Shown here one piece after another: positions 17,886 to 24,357 of a stretch of 64,000 bases of DNA. Each line of letters starts with the position of its first letter. Within the stretch, counting starts at the first letter, position 1. This stretch comes from Candidatus Saccharimonadota bacterium. Its GTDB lineage: Bacteria; Patescibacteriota; Saccharimonadia; Saccharimonadales; Saccharimonadaceae. The stretch is taken from assembly GCA_017513185.1 (NCBI GenBank), contig JAFXGL010000003.1, positions 1-64,000 on the forward strand, in the 5' to 3' direction. The notes under the pieces are model-generated. The model was not told the DNA's origin, searched no databases, and saw nothing but the letters and a program-made list of their open reading frames with translations. The position numbers and the translations under genes are program-made.

Positions 17886-18377
17886 TTAGTTTTCTCCTTC
17901 GCGCATTGATTTTAGAGCTTCGCTAACTAGGGCAGAGTATTTTTGAGCTAGCTCGGGATTGTTGAGGTAAGCCTCGGAGTACATTTCGGCATAGACTGAG
18001 TAAAAGCGATATTTCTGAACGGCAGTCATGCGCTCGGTGGCGGAGTAAGGCTGGAGGTAAAATGAGACGGCGGAGTAGTTTTTGTCTTCTAGACAGCTGA
18101 AGGCGTGGTCTAGGGCCTCGGTAAATTCTTCTTGGTCGTAGTAGAAAACTTCTGTGTCGTCTGTGGGGGGAGTGTCGTCGGTGGTATTGACTGGCTGCTC
18201 AGGAGTGGTGGATTTGCCGGTGATAATAATGATGAGGGAGATAGCGAGGGCGACAAAGACGACGGCGGCGAGAGCGACAAAAATGGCGGTTTTGCGAGGG
18301 CGAGGTTTGGCAGGAGTAGGCGCGTTAGCTGGAGTAATCGGAGCGTCGCTTTCCGGTAGAATGAGCTCGTCGTCCAT
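17886..18377 (-). CDS. Single-pass membrane protein with helical C-terminus (pilin operon, paralog 3)
   Basis: 163 residues. Pro-rich cytoplasmic N-terminus (1-30), TM helix (about 31-52), Thr/Pro/Asp linker, then an extracellular helical region (FTEALDHAFSCLEDKN, YRFYSVYAEMYSEAYL, YSALVSEALKSM) that looks like one or two TPR-type hairpins. Not a recognised family. It matches the architecture of the next two upstream genes and is sandwiched between them and the prepilins, which points to a pilus-assembly accessory role (inference). Its ATG is 5 bp after the upstream TAG. Confidence 0.75.
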   Translation of the reverse strand: MDDELILPESDAPITPANAPTPAKPRPRKTAIFVALAAVVFVALAISLIIIITGKSTTPEQPVNTTDDTPPTDDTEVFYYDQEEFTEALDHAFSCLEDKNYSAVSFYLQPYSATERMTAVQKYRFYSVYAEMYSEAYLNNPELAQKYSALVSEALKSMREGEN

Positions 18378-18382
18378 GGAGG

Positions 18383-18958
18383 CTATTCCTCGGCGGGACG
18401 ATTACAAGTTTTGAGGAAAATATCCATGCGTTCGGTAGCACGTTCGCGAGAAATGGCGAAATCCGGGATGTTATCTGCGAGGCGAAGCGCGGCGCGATAA
18501 TAGTCGTATTTGCCGCAGGCGTCTAGATAATCTGGGAAGATGGTATTGAAGAGGGCGTGGGCGTAATTCCAATCTTCTTCGGAGATAAGGACGAGGACGG
18601 ATTCGAGCTTGGACTGTTCATTAGCGCGAAGTTCGGGGTCATTGAGCTTGTCGACGGTGTATTCGCTGGATGCTTCGCGACCGGTGGGATTAACGAGTGG
18701 GTCACCATCAGAAGTGGGGTCGGGAGCGTTGGTGCGATTGCTAAGGACGATGACGAGAATAGAGCCGATGATGATAGCTAAAAAGACACACGAAAGGATG
18801 ATGAAGCTGCGCTTCCCTTCCTTGCTTTTGGGGTCGGCGAGGTTAGTGAAAGGGTTTTTGGACGAGCGAGAACGCGAATGGCGAATCTCGCGGGTCTGAT
18901 AGCGGTCGTCGTTATCGCCGAAGGGGTCGAGCTGGTTGATGGGCTTTTTAGCGGGCAT
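18383..18958 (-). CDS. Single-pass membrane protein with helical C-terminus (pilin operon, paralog 2)
   Basis: 191 residues from the ATG at 18958 (MPAKKPINQL), chosen because it lies 2 bp after the upstream stop. A longer frame to 19048 would run into that gene. Basic cytoplasmic N-terminus (1-48), TM helix (about 49-71), Asp/Thr/Pro linker, then TPR-like helices (EQSKLESVLVLISEEDWNYA, KYDYYRAALRLADN, RATERMDIFLKTCN). Unrecognised; same layout as its two neighbours. Confidence 0.75.
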   Translation of the reverse strand: MPAKKPINQLDPFGDNDDRYQTREIRHSRSRSSKNPFTNLADPKSKEGKRSFIILSCVFLAIIIGSILVIVLSNRTNAPDPTSDGDPLVNPTGREASSEYTVDKLNDPELRANEQSKLESVLVLISEEDWNYAHALFNTIFPDYLDACGKYDYYRAALRLADNIPDFAISRERATERMDIFLKTCNRPAEE

Positions 18959-18960
18959 GA

Positions 18961-19566
18961 TTATTCTCCCTCTTCCTCCCAGAACTTTTCTAGCTCGCTG
19001 CGGGCGAGGTCGAGATATTGTTGGTTGTTGACGGAGTCTCCCATGCATTCGTAAAGGTAGGCGTAGACACCGTAGAGGTTGAATAATTGCTGGTGATTGA
19101 GCTCGGAACGATTGATGGCGTTAAGGGCGTCGTTGGCTTTGTTGAACTCACCGTTGCTGGCGTAAAGATTGGCGATGGAGAGTTTGGAGTCAAGCTTTTC
19201 TTCAAAAGTGGTGTTGGGGTCGTCGATGATGGATTGGTGGTGGTTAACGTAATCTTGACTAGGATCTTCTGCGCCAGATTCGGGTTCCCAAATAACTTCT
19301 ACGCCATCATCAGAATCGTCTGCGGGCGTGTCGGTTTTATCGGCTGGTTTGCGGAAGATGAAGAAGAGTGCTACGGCTACGCCAATAAGCAAAATGATGC
19401 CAGCGATGAGGAGAGGGAGGCGGTTTTTGCCACCTTCAGCCTTGGAGTGACGAGGAGTCTGAGTGGCCTTACGCCGAGCTTCAGCGGGGGCAGAGCCTTT
19501 TAGAGAATCAATATTTTCCGGAGTAAGTTCACTCACGGGTATTTTAGAAAGGTCATTATTGTCCAT
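18961..19566 (-). CDS. Single-pass membrane protein with helical C-terminus (pilin operon, paralog 1)
   Basis: 201 residues, first gene of the pilin operon. Cytoplasmic N-terminus of about 47 residues (MDNNDLSKIPVSELTPENID, then basic), TM helix (about 49-70), acidic linker (TDTPADDSDDG), then TPR-like helices (EEKLDSKLSIANLYASNG, FNKANDALNAINRSEL, LFNLYGVYAYLYECMG, YLDLARSELEKFW). Helical repeats outside the membrane suggest protein binding. A -10 TATACT with TTGTCA 17 bp upstream ends 6 nt before the ATG. Confidence 0.77.
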   Translation of the reverse strand: MDNNDLSKIPVSELTPENIDSLKGSAPAEARRKATQTPRHSKAEGGKNRLPLLIAGIILLIGVAVALFFIFRKPADKTDTPADDSDDGVEVIWEPESGAEDPSQDYVNHHQSIIDDPNTTFEEKLDSKLSIANLYASNGEFNKANDALNAINRSELNHQQLFNLYGVYAYLYECMGDSVNNQQYLDLARSELEKFWEEEGE

Positions 19567-19572
19567 GATTTA

Positions 19573-19578
19573 AGTATA
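19573..19578 (-). promoter_or_regulatory. -10 box of the pilin operon (leaderless geometry)
   Basis: TATACT on the minus strand, 6 nt before the ATG at 19566, with a -35-like TTGTCA 17 bp further upstream. It could drive 19566 through 14601. Confidence 0.65.
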
Positions 19579-19606
19579 AACGGTTTGAAGAGATTTGACA
19601 AGCAAA

Positions 19607-20035
19607 TTAGACGCCAAACAAGAATGACATCCACTGCGAGACGCTAGACGGCTCGGTGGACTCGGCAGATTCGTCGGTGGTGGTAGTGTATTTATTGAGG
19701 GCGGCGTCGGAGTTGACTGGGAGATAAACAAGATGTTCGCCTTCGAGCATTTTGTTTTGTTTGGCACGAGCGGAGAGCTCTTGGTATTCGGCGGAGCGGT
19801 AGTAATCGTTTTCTAGCTCGAGGTTGTCGACCTCGTATTTGATGAGGGAGAGTTCCATGTTTTTGGTGGCGAGTTTTTGGGAGAGCTCCCAGTTGCGCGA
19901 GGTAGCGGAGAGGGAGCTGTATGTCCAGGCGATGCAAGCGGCGATGGCGATGAAAAAAATCACGTTGTCAAAGGAAAGATAGTCGTGTTTGACGCGGAAA
20001 TAAAAACGGCGAAGCTTGGTTCTGAGTTTTTCCAT
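19607..20035 (-). CDS. DivIC/FtsB-like septum-associated protein
   Basis: 142 residues. Short basic N-terminus (MEKLRTKLRRFYFRVK), one TM helix (about 25-43), then a coiled coil with Leu/Glu heptads (LSQKLATKNMELSLIKYEV, DNLELENDYYRSAEY) and the characteristic post-coil segment ARAKQNKMLEGEHLVYLP. A Thr/Ser/Glu tail ends in a hydrophobic FLFGV. FtsB/DivIC proteins form a trimeric scaffold with FtsL and FtsQ at the septum. Similarity is structural rather than to strictly conserved residues. A -10 TATAAT ends 7 nt before the ATG. Confidence 0.72.
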   Translation of the reverse strand: MEKLRTKLRRFYFRVKHDYLSFDNVIFFIAIAACIAWTYSSLSATSRNWELSQKLATKNMELSLIKYEVDNLELENDYYRSAEYQELSARAKQNKMLEGEHLVYLPVNSDAALNKYTTTTDESAESTEPSSVSQWMSFLFGV

Positions 20036-20042
20036 TAGCTTT

Positions 20043-20048
20043 ATTATA
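20043..20048 (-). promoter_or_regulatory. -10 box of the DivIC/FtsB-like gene (leaderless geometry)
   Basis: TATAAT on the minus strand, 7 nt before the ATG at 20035. Confidence 0.65.
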
Positions 20049-20181
20049 ACATAATAAAAAATAATCCGTGTGAGCCTTTGCTGTGTTTCCCTTCTAATCT
20101 GGATACATAAGGCTCTGTTACCATACGTTTATATACGTTTACATACGGAGCATAAGAGGAATCAAGTAGCGGACAAACAAT

Positions 20182-20227
20182 AAAAATGAAGTCCTCGGCT
20201 CAGCGAATGCTCGCCCTCGAAGACTTC
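20182..20227 (-). terminator. Probable terminator of the CdiA-CT-like gene
   Basis: In the minus direction GAAGTC (20222-20227) pairs with GACTTC (20188-20193), with an inner TCGC/GCGA pair, followed by ATTTTTATT. The remaining 20049-20181 holds no gene I can support. The only structure seen is the short direct repeat ATACGTTTA near 20122-20145. Confidence 0.5.
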
Positions 20228-20239
20228 GATAATTATATT

Positions 20240-20656
20240 TTATCGCATAAGGGCATTTATGTCAATGACTTCTCGTTTGCGATTGACGAACAGAATACGC
20301 TGGATTCCTTTACCTTCTCGGAGTCTTTCGACGAGAAAGCTTTGTACGCTTTTGTCGCGAACATTCTTCATACGAATTGTATCGATAACGATATTGCCGG
20401 ATTGGTGGTGAACTGCTTTAACGATGTTTCTTTCGATGGATTTAGTAGTGGAACCTTCTGGTGCCTTCATCTCAAAGATCGTGTTGTTGATATAGATATC
20501 TGCTAACCCGATAATGGTGCTACTTGGTATGAAGCGAACATTATAACCAGCATCTGCCAGGGCATAGGCAGTGGTGGTTTCATGGAGCTTAGGTTTTGCA
20601 CCACCTTCACAAGAGATGGTACCTTTTATAGTTAGCGGCCTAGGGTTATTCTTCAT
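20240..20656 (-). CDS. Orphan CdiA-CT-like (tRNase/PD-(D/E)XK-type) nuclease domain protein
   Basis: 138 residues. The order HETTTAYALADAGYNVRFIP (25-44), LADIYINNTIFEMKAP (51-66), SIERNIVKAVHHQSGNIVID (about 73-92) matches the C-terminal toxin domain of some CdiA contact-dependent inhibition proteins and phage MuF-type toxins. The candidate acidic/Lys set is Glu26, Asp53, Glu62-x-Lys64. In known systems this is the tip of a much larger delivered protein. Here it is a free-standing gene with its own -10 (6 nt before the ATG) and no secretion signal. No immunity gene is evident nearby. It sits beside a transposase, between a division gene and a tRNA, suggesting acquired DNA. Nuclease activity is inference. 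Confidence 0.72.
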   Translation of the reverse strand: MKNNPRPLTIKGTISCEGGAKPKLHETTTAYALADAGYNVRFIPSSTIIGLADIYINNTIFEMKAPEGSTTKSIERNIVKAVHHQSGNIVIDTIRMKNVRDKSVQSFLVERLREGKGIQRILFVNRKREVIDINALMR

Positions 20657-20662
20657 GTAGAT

Positions 20663-20668
20663 ATTATA
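20663..20668 (-). promoter_or_regulatory. -10 box of the CdiA-CT-like gene (leaderless geometry)
   Basis: TATAAT on the minus strand, 6 nt before the ATG at 20656. Confidence 0.65.
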
Positions 20669-20696
20669 GCATATCTGAAAGCGGCTCTATTGTGTG

Positions 20697-20722
20697 CAAA
20701 AAAATTTACGTCATCGTTAAAT
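20697..20722 (+). repeat. Left copy of imperfect direct repeat flanking the transposase
   Basis: CAAAAAAA, TTTACG, TCATCG, TTAAAT. It aligns to 22102-22126 with one gap and three mismatches. Too long for an IS3 target duplication. Confidence 0.4.
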
Positions 20723-20795
20723 CCATCGCCTTTATTTTTCTTGAGATAATAGCTACCTCTTGAGATAATTAATCTATAAAAAAACAAGGAGGTAT

Positions 20796-21995
20796 ATGGC
20801 AAAACGCCATTCAGAAAAATACATTAAAAACATAGTCAAAGAATTCGAGAAGGGAGCTTCAATAAAAGACGTCGAGGCGATCCACGCTATTCCGGAAAGC
20901 ACTCTTTATCGTTGGCTATCAGAGTATCAAGAGCGAGGAGGAAAAGAAGAATTTACTCTTAAACGCTTTAATATGTATAAAAAACGGTATGAAGATTGTC
21001 AATTAATGTTAGATATTGTAACCCGTTCTCCCTTTATCAAAGGAACGCCATTACCTATCCGCGAAGCCTATATGGCGGTGCTACAAAAGCGGTACCATTA
21101 TAAAAGCCGCATTGTCTGCGGCGCCTTTGGAGTCGATCATGTGACTTATCATCATTACTTGTATGATAACAAATCAGAACATACTTGGTTCGTAGAGAGA
21201 AGGAAACGACTAGAAAAGTTAGTCAGTAAAATATTCATGGACAGCGGTGGCAGTCTTGGTGCTAAAAAAATCCATGCTGTCCTCAGAAACCAGTATCACG
21301 AAAAAATCTCGTTAAAATATGTTAGAGATATCATGAGAGATTTAGGCCTGAGAGGGCCGACGCCAAAACATAGGAAACGGGACGTTAATCTAGCATTCAA
21401 ACGGCGAATGGAAAAGGAAAATCTGATTAAACAGGATTTTAACGCCGAACAACCAAACCAGAAATGGGTACTTGATTGTAAAATGTTCTATTGTAAGAAT
21501 CATAGGATAGAAATTTGTGTAATTGAAGATTTATTTGCCAGAAAAGTGGTAGCCTACCGCCTTGGGAGTAAAGAGTGCGGAAGGCTAGTCTGTGCTACAC
21601 TCAAGGATGCGCTTGCAGCAAGGAAACCTAGGGCAGGGTTAATCATCCACAGCGATGGAGGAAGTAGCAATCGTTCGATTTTGCTTAACAGATTAATTGC
21701 CTCGGCAAAGGCGAAACATTCATATTCAAGGACGAGAGATCCTTACGATAATTCCGTAATCGAGTCCTTTTTTTCTCGATTTGCGACAGAATTCCTGTAT
21801 GACGCCTACGAAGTACACCCGTTTTCTTCAATGAGAGACATGAGTACCCGGGTAGAAAAGTATATTTATTCATATAATTATAAGCGTCCGCACGGATACA
21901 ATGATGGGCTTACACCAGTGGAGGCGGAAGAAAAATATTATAAAGAAATTACAATGCATAAAGCACACAGTAGCGTAGATCGTAGCATCTCTTAA
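20796..21995 (+). CDS. IS3-family transposase, single-frame OrfAB
   Basis: 399 residues. N-terminal helix-turn-helix (residues 6-45, SIKDVEAIHAIPESTLYRWL), an HTH_21-like segment (LGAKKIHAVLRNQY, about 154-167), then an integrase core with the catalytic triad Asp227 (WVLDCK), Asp287 (IIHSDGGS) and Glu323 (NSVIESFF): D-D-35-E, as in IS3/retroviral integrases. Most IS3 elements make this protein by -1 frameshift from two ORFs. Here both parts are in one frame. It starts at ATG after a strong SD AAGGAGG. All catalytic residues are present, so it may be active. Confidence 0.93.
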   Translation: MAKRHSEKYIKNIVKEFEKGASIKDVEAIHAIPESTLYRWLSEYQERGGKEEFTLKRFNMYKKRYEDCQLMLDIVTRSPFIKGTPLPIREAYMAVLQKRYHYKSRIVCGAFGVDHVTYHHYLYDNKSEHTWFVERRKRLEKLVSKIFMDSGGSLGAKKIHAVLRNQYHEKISLKYVRDIMRDLGLRGPTPKHRKRDVNLAFKRRMEKENLIKQDFNAEQPNQKWVLDCKMFYCKNHRIEICVIEDLFARKVVAYRLGSKECGRLVCATLKDALAARKPRAGLIIHSDGGSSNRSILLNRLIASAKAKHSYSRTRDPYDNSVIESFFSRFATEFLYDAYEVHPFSSMRDMSTRVEKYIYSYNYKRPHGYNDGLTPVEAEEKYYKEITMHKAHSSVDRSIS

Positions 21996-22101
21996 AGCAG
22001 CTCGGCTCATGGACTATTTTCTTGAGAAAATTCTCATTCATAACAGGGGTCAAGCGAAAAAAATAGTTGGTTCAATTCCCCTCATTTTTACCTATCCTAC
22101 A

Positions 22102-22126
22102 CAAAAAAATTACGCCATTATTAAAT
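22102..22126 (+). repeat. Right copy of imperfect direct repeat flanking the transposase
   Basis: CAAAAAAA, TTACG, CCATTA, TTAAAT. It overlaps the terminator at 22111, so the similarity may reflect terminator-like composition rather than mobility. Confidence 0.4.
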
Positions 22127-22140
22127 GGCGTATTTTTTCT
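22111..22140. terminator. Bidirectional terminator after the transposase
   Basis: TACGCCATT (22111-22119) / AATGGCGTA (22124-22132), 4-nt loop, A7 on the left and T6 on the right. It can end both the transposase transcript and the minus-strand tRNA transcript. Confidence 0.85.
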
Positions 22141-22198
22141 TCTCTGTAGAAATGAGAATTCTCATTTTACAGGTTCTAATCCGCTAGTACTATACAGT

Positions 22199-22274
22199 TG
22201 GTGGGGGCGGTTGGGTTCGAACCAACGACCAAGCGGTTATGAGCCGCCTGCTCTAACCCCTGAGCTACGCCCCC
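22199..22274 (-). tRNA. tRNA with CAU anticodon, probably tRNA-Ile2 (k2CAU)
   Basis: 76 nt with encoded CCA. Acceptor GGGGGCG/CGCCCCC is fully paired, D-arm GTAGCTCAGGGGTTAGAGC, anticodon loop CTCATAA, T-loop TTCGAAC. Being fully paired at 1:72 it is not an initiator. The segment GCAGGCGGCTCATAACCGCTTGGTC closely follows the E. coli minor tRNA-Ile2 pattern rather than elongator tRNA-Met, so TilS would modify C34 to lysidine. Elongator Met cannot be excluded by eye. Confidence 0.93.
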
Positions 22275-22311
22275 TAGCTGGCAATCACGGATTATTATAT
22301 ATAATATACCA

Positions 22312-23238
22312 TCAACCGAAGAGAATGGCAATGACGAGGGGGAGAGTGAGGACGGAGCAAAGAGTGGAGATGACAACGAGCTCGGAGGATTCTTCGACGC
22401 GTCCGCCATATTTTTCTGCGAAGAGGCCTAGGGAGGTGGCAGTGGGGAGAGCCTGGATGAGGGTGCAGACAATCACGACTTCGTTGGGGAAGCCAAGGAG
22501 ACGAAGAAGTCCGTAGGTAAGGAAGGGAGCGAGAAGTAGCTGAATTAGCGAGATGACTAGAAGACGCCAGGAATGGAGAACTTTTTTGAGCTTGGCGGAG
22601 GAGAGCATGTAGCCGATGCAGAGGAGCGAGAGAGGGGTAGTGGCGCCGGCGACGTATTTGACGCTGGAGGTGAGGACGTCGGGAAGTTCGACATGGAAGA
22701 GGAAAACTAACATACCAAAGACGACGGCGAGGATGTTAGGGTTGAGCAGGGTCTTTTTGAGGAAATGTTTGGACTCCGTGCGTTTGAAAAGCCAGATGCC
22801 ATAGGAGAAGAGAGCGAGGTTGAAAGCGATGATGAAGCCGCAGTAGGGGATGATGCCCTGTTCGCCAAAAGTGGTGCTGATGATAGGGTAGCCAAGGAAG
22901 GTGGCGTTGTTGAAGATGAAGGCAAACTGAGCCTCAGTGGCGAGAGATTTTTGCCAAAGGTTTTGATTGAAGATAAGTTTTGAGAGGAGGATGAGAGAAA
23001 GCATGACGATGAAGCCGGCAAGAAGGCCGAGGAAGAAGAGGTCGAGTAGCTCTTCGTTGGCGGTGGCGGGGAAAGCGGAGAAGAGCGAGGCTGGCATGAA
23101 GACCGAGAGCAGAAGGCCGACGAATTTTTTATTGGCGGCTTCGTCGATTAAATTCTTTTTGCCGAGGAAAAAGCCGAGGAGAACAATGAGGGCGATAATG
23201 CCGAGAGATGAGTAAAAATTGGAAAGATTGAGCTCCAT
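22312..23238 (-). CDS. AEC-family transporter (auxin efflux carrier/malate permease type)
   Basis: 308 residues, about ten TM helices in two inverted halves. N-terminal helices with GFFLGKKNLIDEAANKKFVGLLLSVFMPASLF (21-52) and C-terminal VVIVCTLIQALPTATSLGLFAEKYGG (about 262-287) are the conserved ends of AEC proteins. Members export or exchange organic acids or amino acids; MleP-type malate carriers are examples. The substrate is not predictable here. In a fermenting cell, acid export is plausible. A -10 TATAAT ends 6 nt before the ATG. Stop is TGA. Confidence 0.88.
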   Translation of the reverse strand: MELNLSNFYSSLGIIALIVLLGFFLGKKNLIDEAANKKFVGLLLSVFMPASLFSAFPATANEELLDLFFLGLLAGFIVMLSLILLSKLIFNQNLWQKSLATEAQFAFIFNNATFLGYPIISTTFGEQGIIPYCGFIIAFNLALFSYGIWLFKRTESKHFLKKTLLNPNILAVVFGMLVFLFHVELPDVLTSSVKYVAGATTPLSLLCIGYMLSSAKLKKVLHSWRLLVISLIQLLLAPFLTYGLLRLLGFPNEVVIVCTLIQALPTATSLGLFAEKYGGRVEESSELVVISTLCSVLTLPLVIAILFG

Positions 23239-23244
23239 GGTTTA

Positions 23245-23250
23245 ATTATA
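23245..23250 (-). promoter_or_regulatory. -10 box of the AEC transporter gene (leaderless geometry)
   Basis: TATAAT on the minus strand, 6 nt before the ATG at 23238. Confidence 0.65.
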
Positions 23251-23261
23251 GCATAAGAGTT

Positions 23262-23314
23262 ATAAGAAAAAGAAAATCCGCCTTACCCCAAAGGTCAAGG
23301 CGAAAGCGAATTTT
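23262..23314 (-). terminator. Terminator of the 67-residue protein gene
   Basis: Minus-strand hairpin with GCCTT/AAGGC (23297-23301 with 23280-23284) inside AAAATTCG/CGGATTTT, then CTTTTTCTT. Confidence 0.75.
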
Positions 23315-23337
23315 CTAGTACCTAAATAAGTAACTTA

Positions 23338-23541
23338 TTATTTCTTCTTGAGGGTCAAGAAACCGTTGCGAGGATTCTCGTTGACTTCGCGGTCGGCAGG
23401 AAGATCACAAGGAGTGCCTTTGCCACCTTTGTCGGTCTTAGTGAAGAAGTAAATAGTCTGAGGTTTGCCACCACGGAGCGTAACTTCGGATTTGTGAAGA
23501 TAGTACTTTACGCCTTTGCTGTTAGTATGTTCATAAGCCAT
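23338..23541 (-). CDS. Small basic hypothetical protein (67 residues)
   Basis: Unrecognised. MAYEHTNSKGVKYYLHKSEV, then GGKPQTIYFFTK, GTPCDLPADREVNENPRNGF and LTLKKK. It is soluble, basic, with one Cys and no signal peptide. Beta-rich character with tyrosines suggests a compact nucleic-acid- or protein-binding domain (inference). It has one of the best Shine-Dalgarno sequences in the window (AAAGGAGG) and its own terminator, so it is probably abundantly translated. Small proteins of this type recur in Saccharibacteria to my knowledge, but I cannot verify that here. Confidence 0.75.
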   Translation of the reverse strand: MAYEHTNSKGVKYYLHKSEVTLRGGKPQTIYFFTKTDKGGKGTPCDLPADREVNENPRNGFLTLKKK

Positions 23542-23608
23542 GAGCTTATTCCTCCTTTAATTATTGTATTTTTATCTTAGTATTCTTAGACAGGGGTGTC
23601 AAGAGGTT

Positions 23609-24313
23609 TTAGGCATTTTTCATAATAATTAAGGTTATTTCCAGGCAAATCCAGATAAGAAGGCGTATAAAAATTACAACACCCAGAATGAGTGTGGCGA
23701 GAATGACGAAGCCAGAAAGGCTGGGCGTCCAAATGGGTGAAACGTATTCGCGGCGGTAGAGCTCAGTGGAGGGGAGGCTGACACGGATAGTATCGCTCTC
23801 GGCGGAAGTGGCGGGGTATTTAGCGAGTTCGGCCTGCCAGCAAGCGATGTGTTCGGGGGAATTCCAAGACCAGCCGTTGGCGATGGCGAGAGGACGACAG
23901 ACGGCCGAGGCAAGGGCGTAGACATTGCCGTTGGGGTTATCATCGTCGATTTCGGCTTCACTGGCTTTTTGAAGAATTTCCGAGGCGGCAGTGAGGTAAC
24001 TTTGTTCGAGATAAAAGACACCGGTGCCGAATTCGAGCTTTTTGTCGCCGTTGTCGTCGACAATGTTGACGACCGTGTGGGAGACGGTAAAATCTTTAAG
24101 CTGGTTGAGGGCGTCGGCGAGGACGATTTCGTTGCCTTCTTTGTCGGCAGCGAGAACGGCGGAGCGGAGATTGGTCATTTTGATGTGGTCGAGACGAAGA
24201 AGGGTGGCCGAAACAAAAAGTAGCAAAATGAAAATGAGAAAAAGCTGCCAGGTCTTGACGGCGCGGAGCTTTTTAAGCCTAATCGTAAGATGTTTGATTT
24301 GCTTGCCACCCAT
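23609..24313 (-). CDS. Hypothetical bitopic membrane protein with extracellular domain
   Basis: 234 residues. Basic N-terminus (1-18), TM1 (about 20-38), extracellular region of about 145 residues with two Cys (CRPLAIANGWSWNSPEHIAC), TM2 (about 199-228), short tail. No recognised domain. It is divergent from murC with 44 bp between start codons. Its -10 TATAAT ends 12 nt before the ATG. Role unknown; possibly envelope-related from context. Confidence 0.7.
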   Translation of the reverse strand: MGGKQIKHLTIRLKKLRAVKTWQLFLIFILLLFVSATLLRLDHIKMTNLRSAVLAADKEGNEIVLADALNQLKDFTVSHTVVNIVDDNGDKKLEFGTGVFYLEQSYLTAASEILQKASEAEIDDDNPNGNVYALASAVCRPLAIANGWSWNSPEHIACWQAELAKYPATSAESDTIRVSLPSTELYRREYVSPIWTPSLSGFVILATLILGVVIFIRLLIWICLEITLIIMKNA

Positions 24314-24345
24314 AACCTAAAGCTAATTATAGCACACGGGCGTGG

Positions 24346-24351
24346 TATAAT
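24346..24351 (+). promoter_or_regulatory. -10 box of murC (leaderless geometry)
   Basis: TATAAT, 6 nt before the ATG at 24358. Confidence 0.65.
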
Positions 24352-24357
24352 GGAAGA

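Larger units (their letters stand above)
20697..22126 (+). mobile_element. IS3-family insertion element (ends uncertain)
   Basis: A 399-residue IS3-type transposase sits in a patch bounded by two imperfect direct repeats (20697-20722, 22102-22126). I could not find convincing terminal inverted repeats starting TG. The motif CTTGAGATAAT occurs twice before the gene (near 20749 and 20759), and a related palindromic CTTGAGAAAATTCTCA follows it (near 22021), so the true ends may lie there. Confidence 0.6.

Noticed and set aside
20186..20506. 106-codon plus-strand frame that could be an antitoxin or immunity gene for the CdiA-CT-like gene
   Set aside because: It is largely antisense of the nuclease frame, has no SD, and its start lies in the terminator hairpin of the nuclease gene. 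Codon pattern fits a shadow.
22040..22090. T-arm-like GGTTCAATTCCCC after the transposase as a tRNA or tmRNA 3' remnant or attachment site
   Set aside because: No acceptor stem, anticodon arm or CCA can be built around it, and it does not match the adjacent tRNA's T-arm closely enough to be an att copy.
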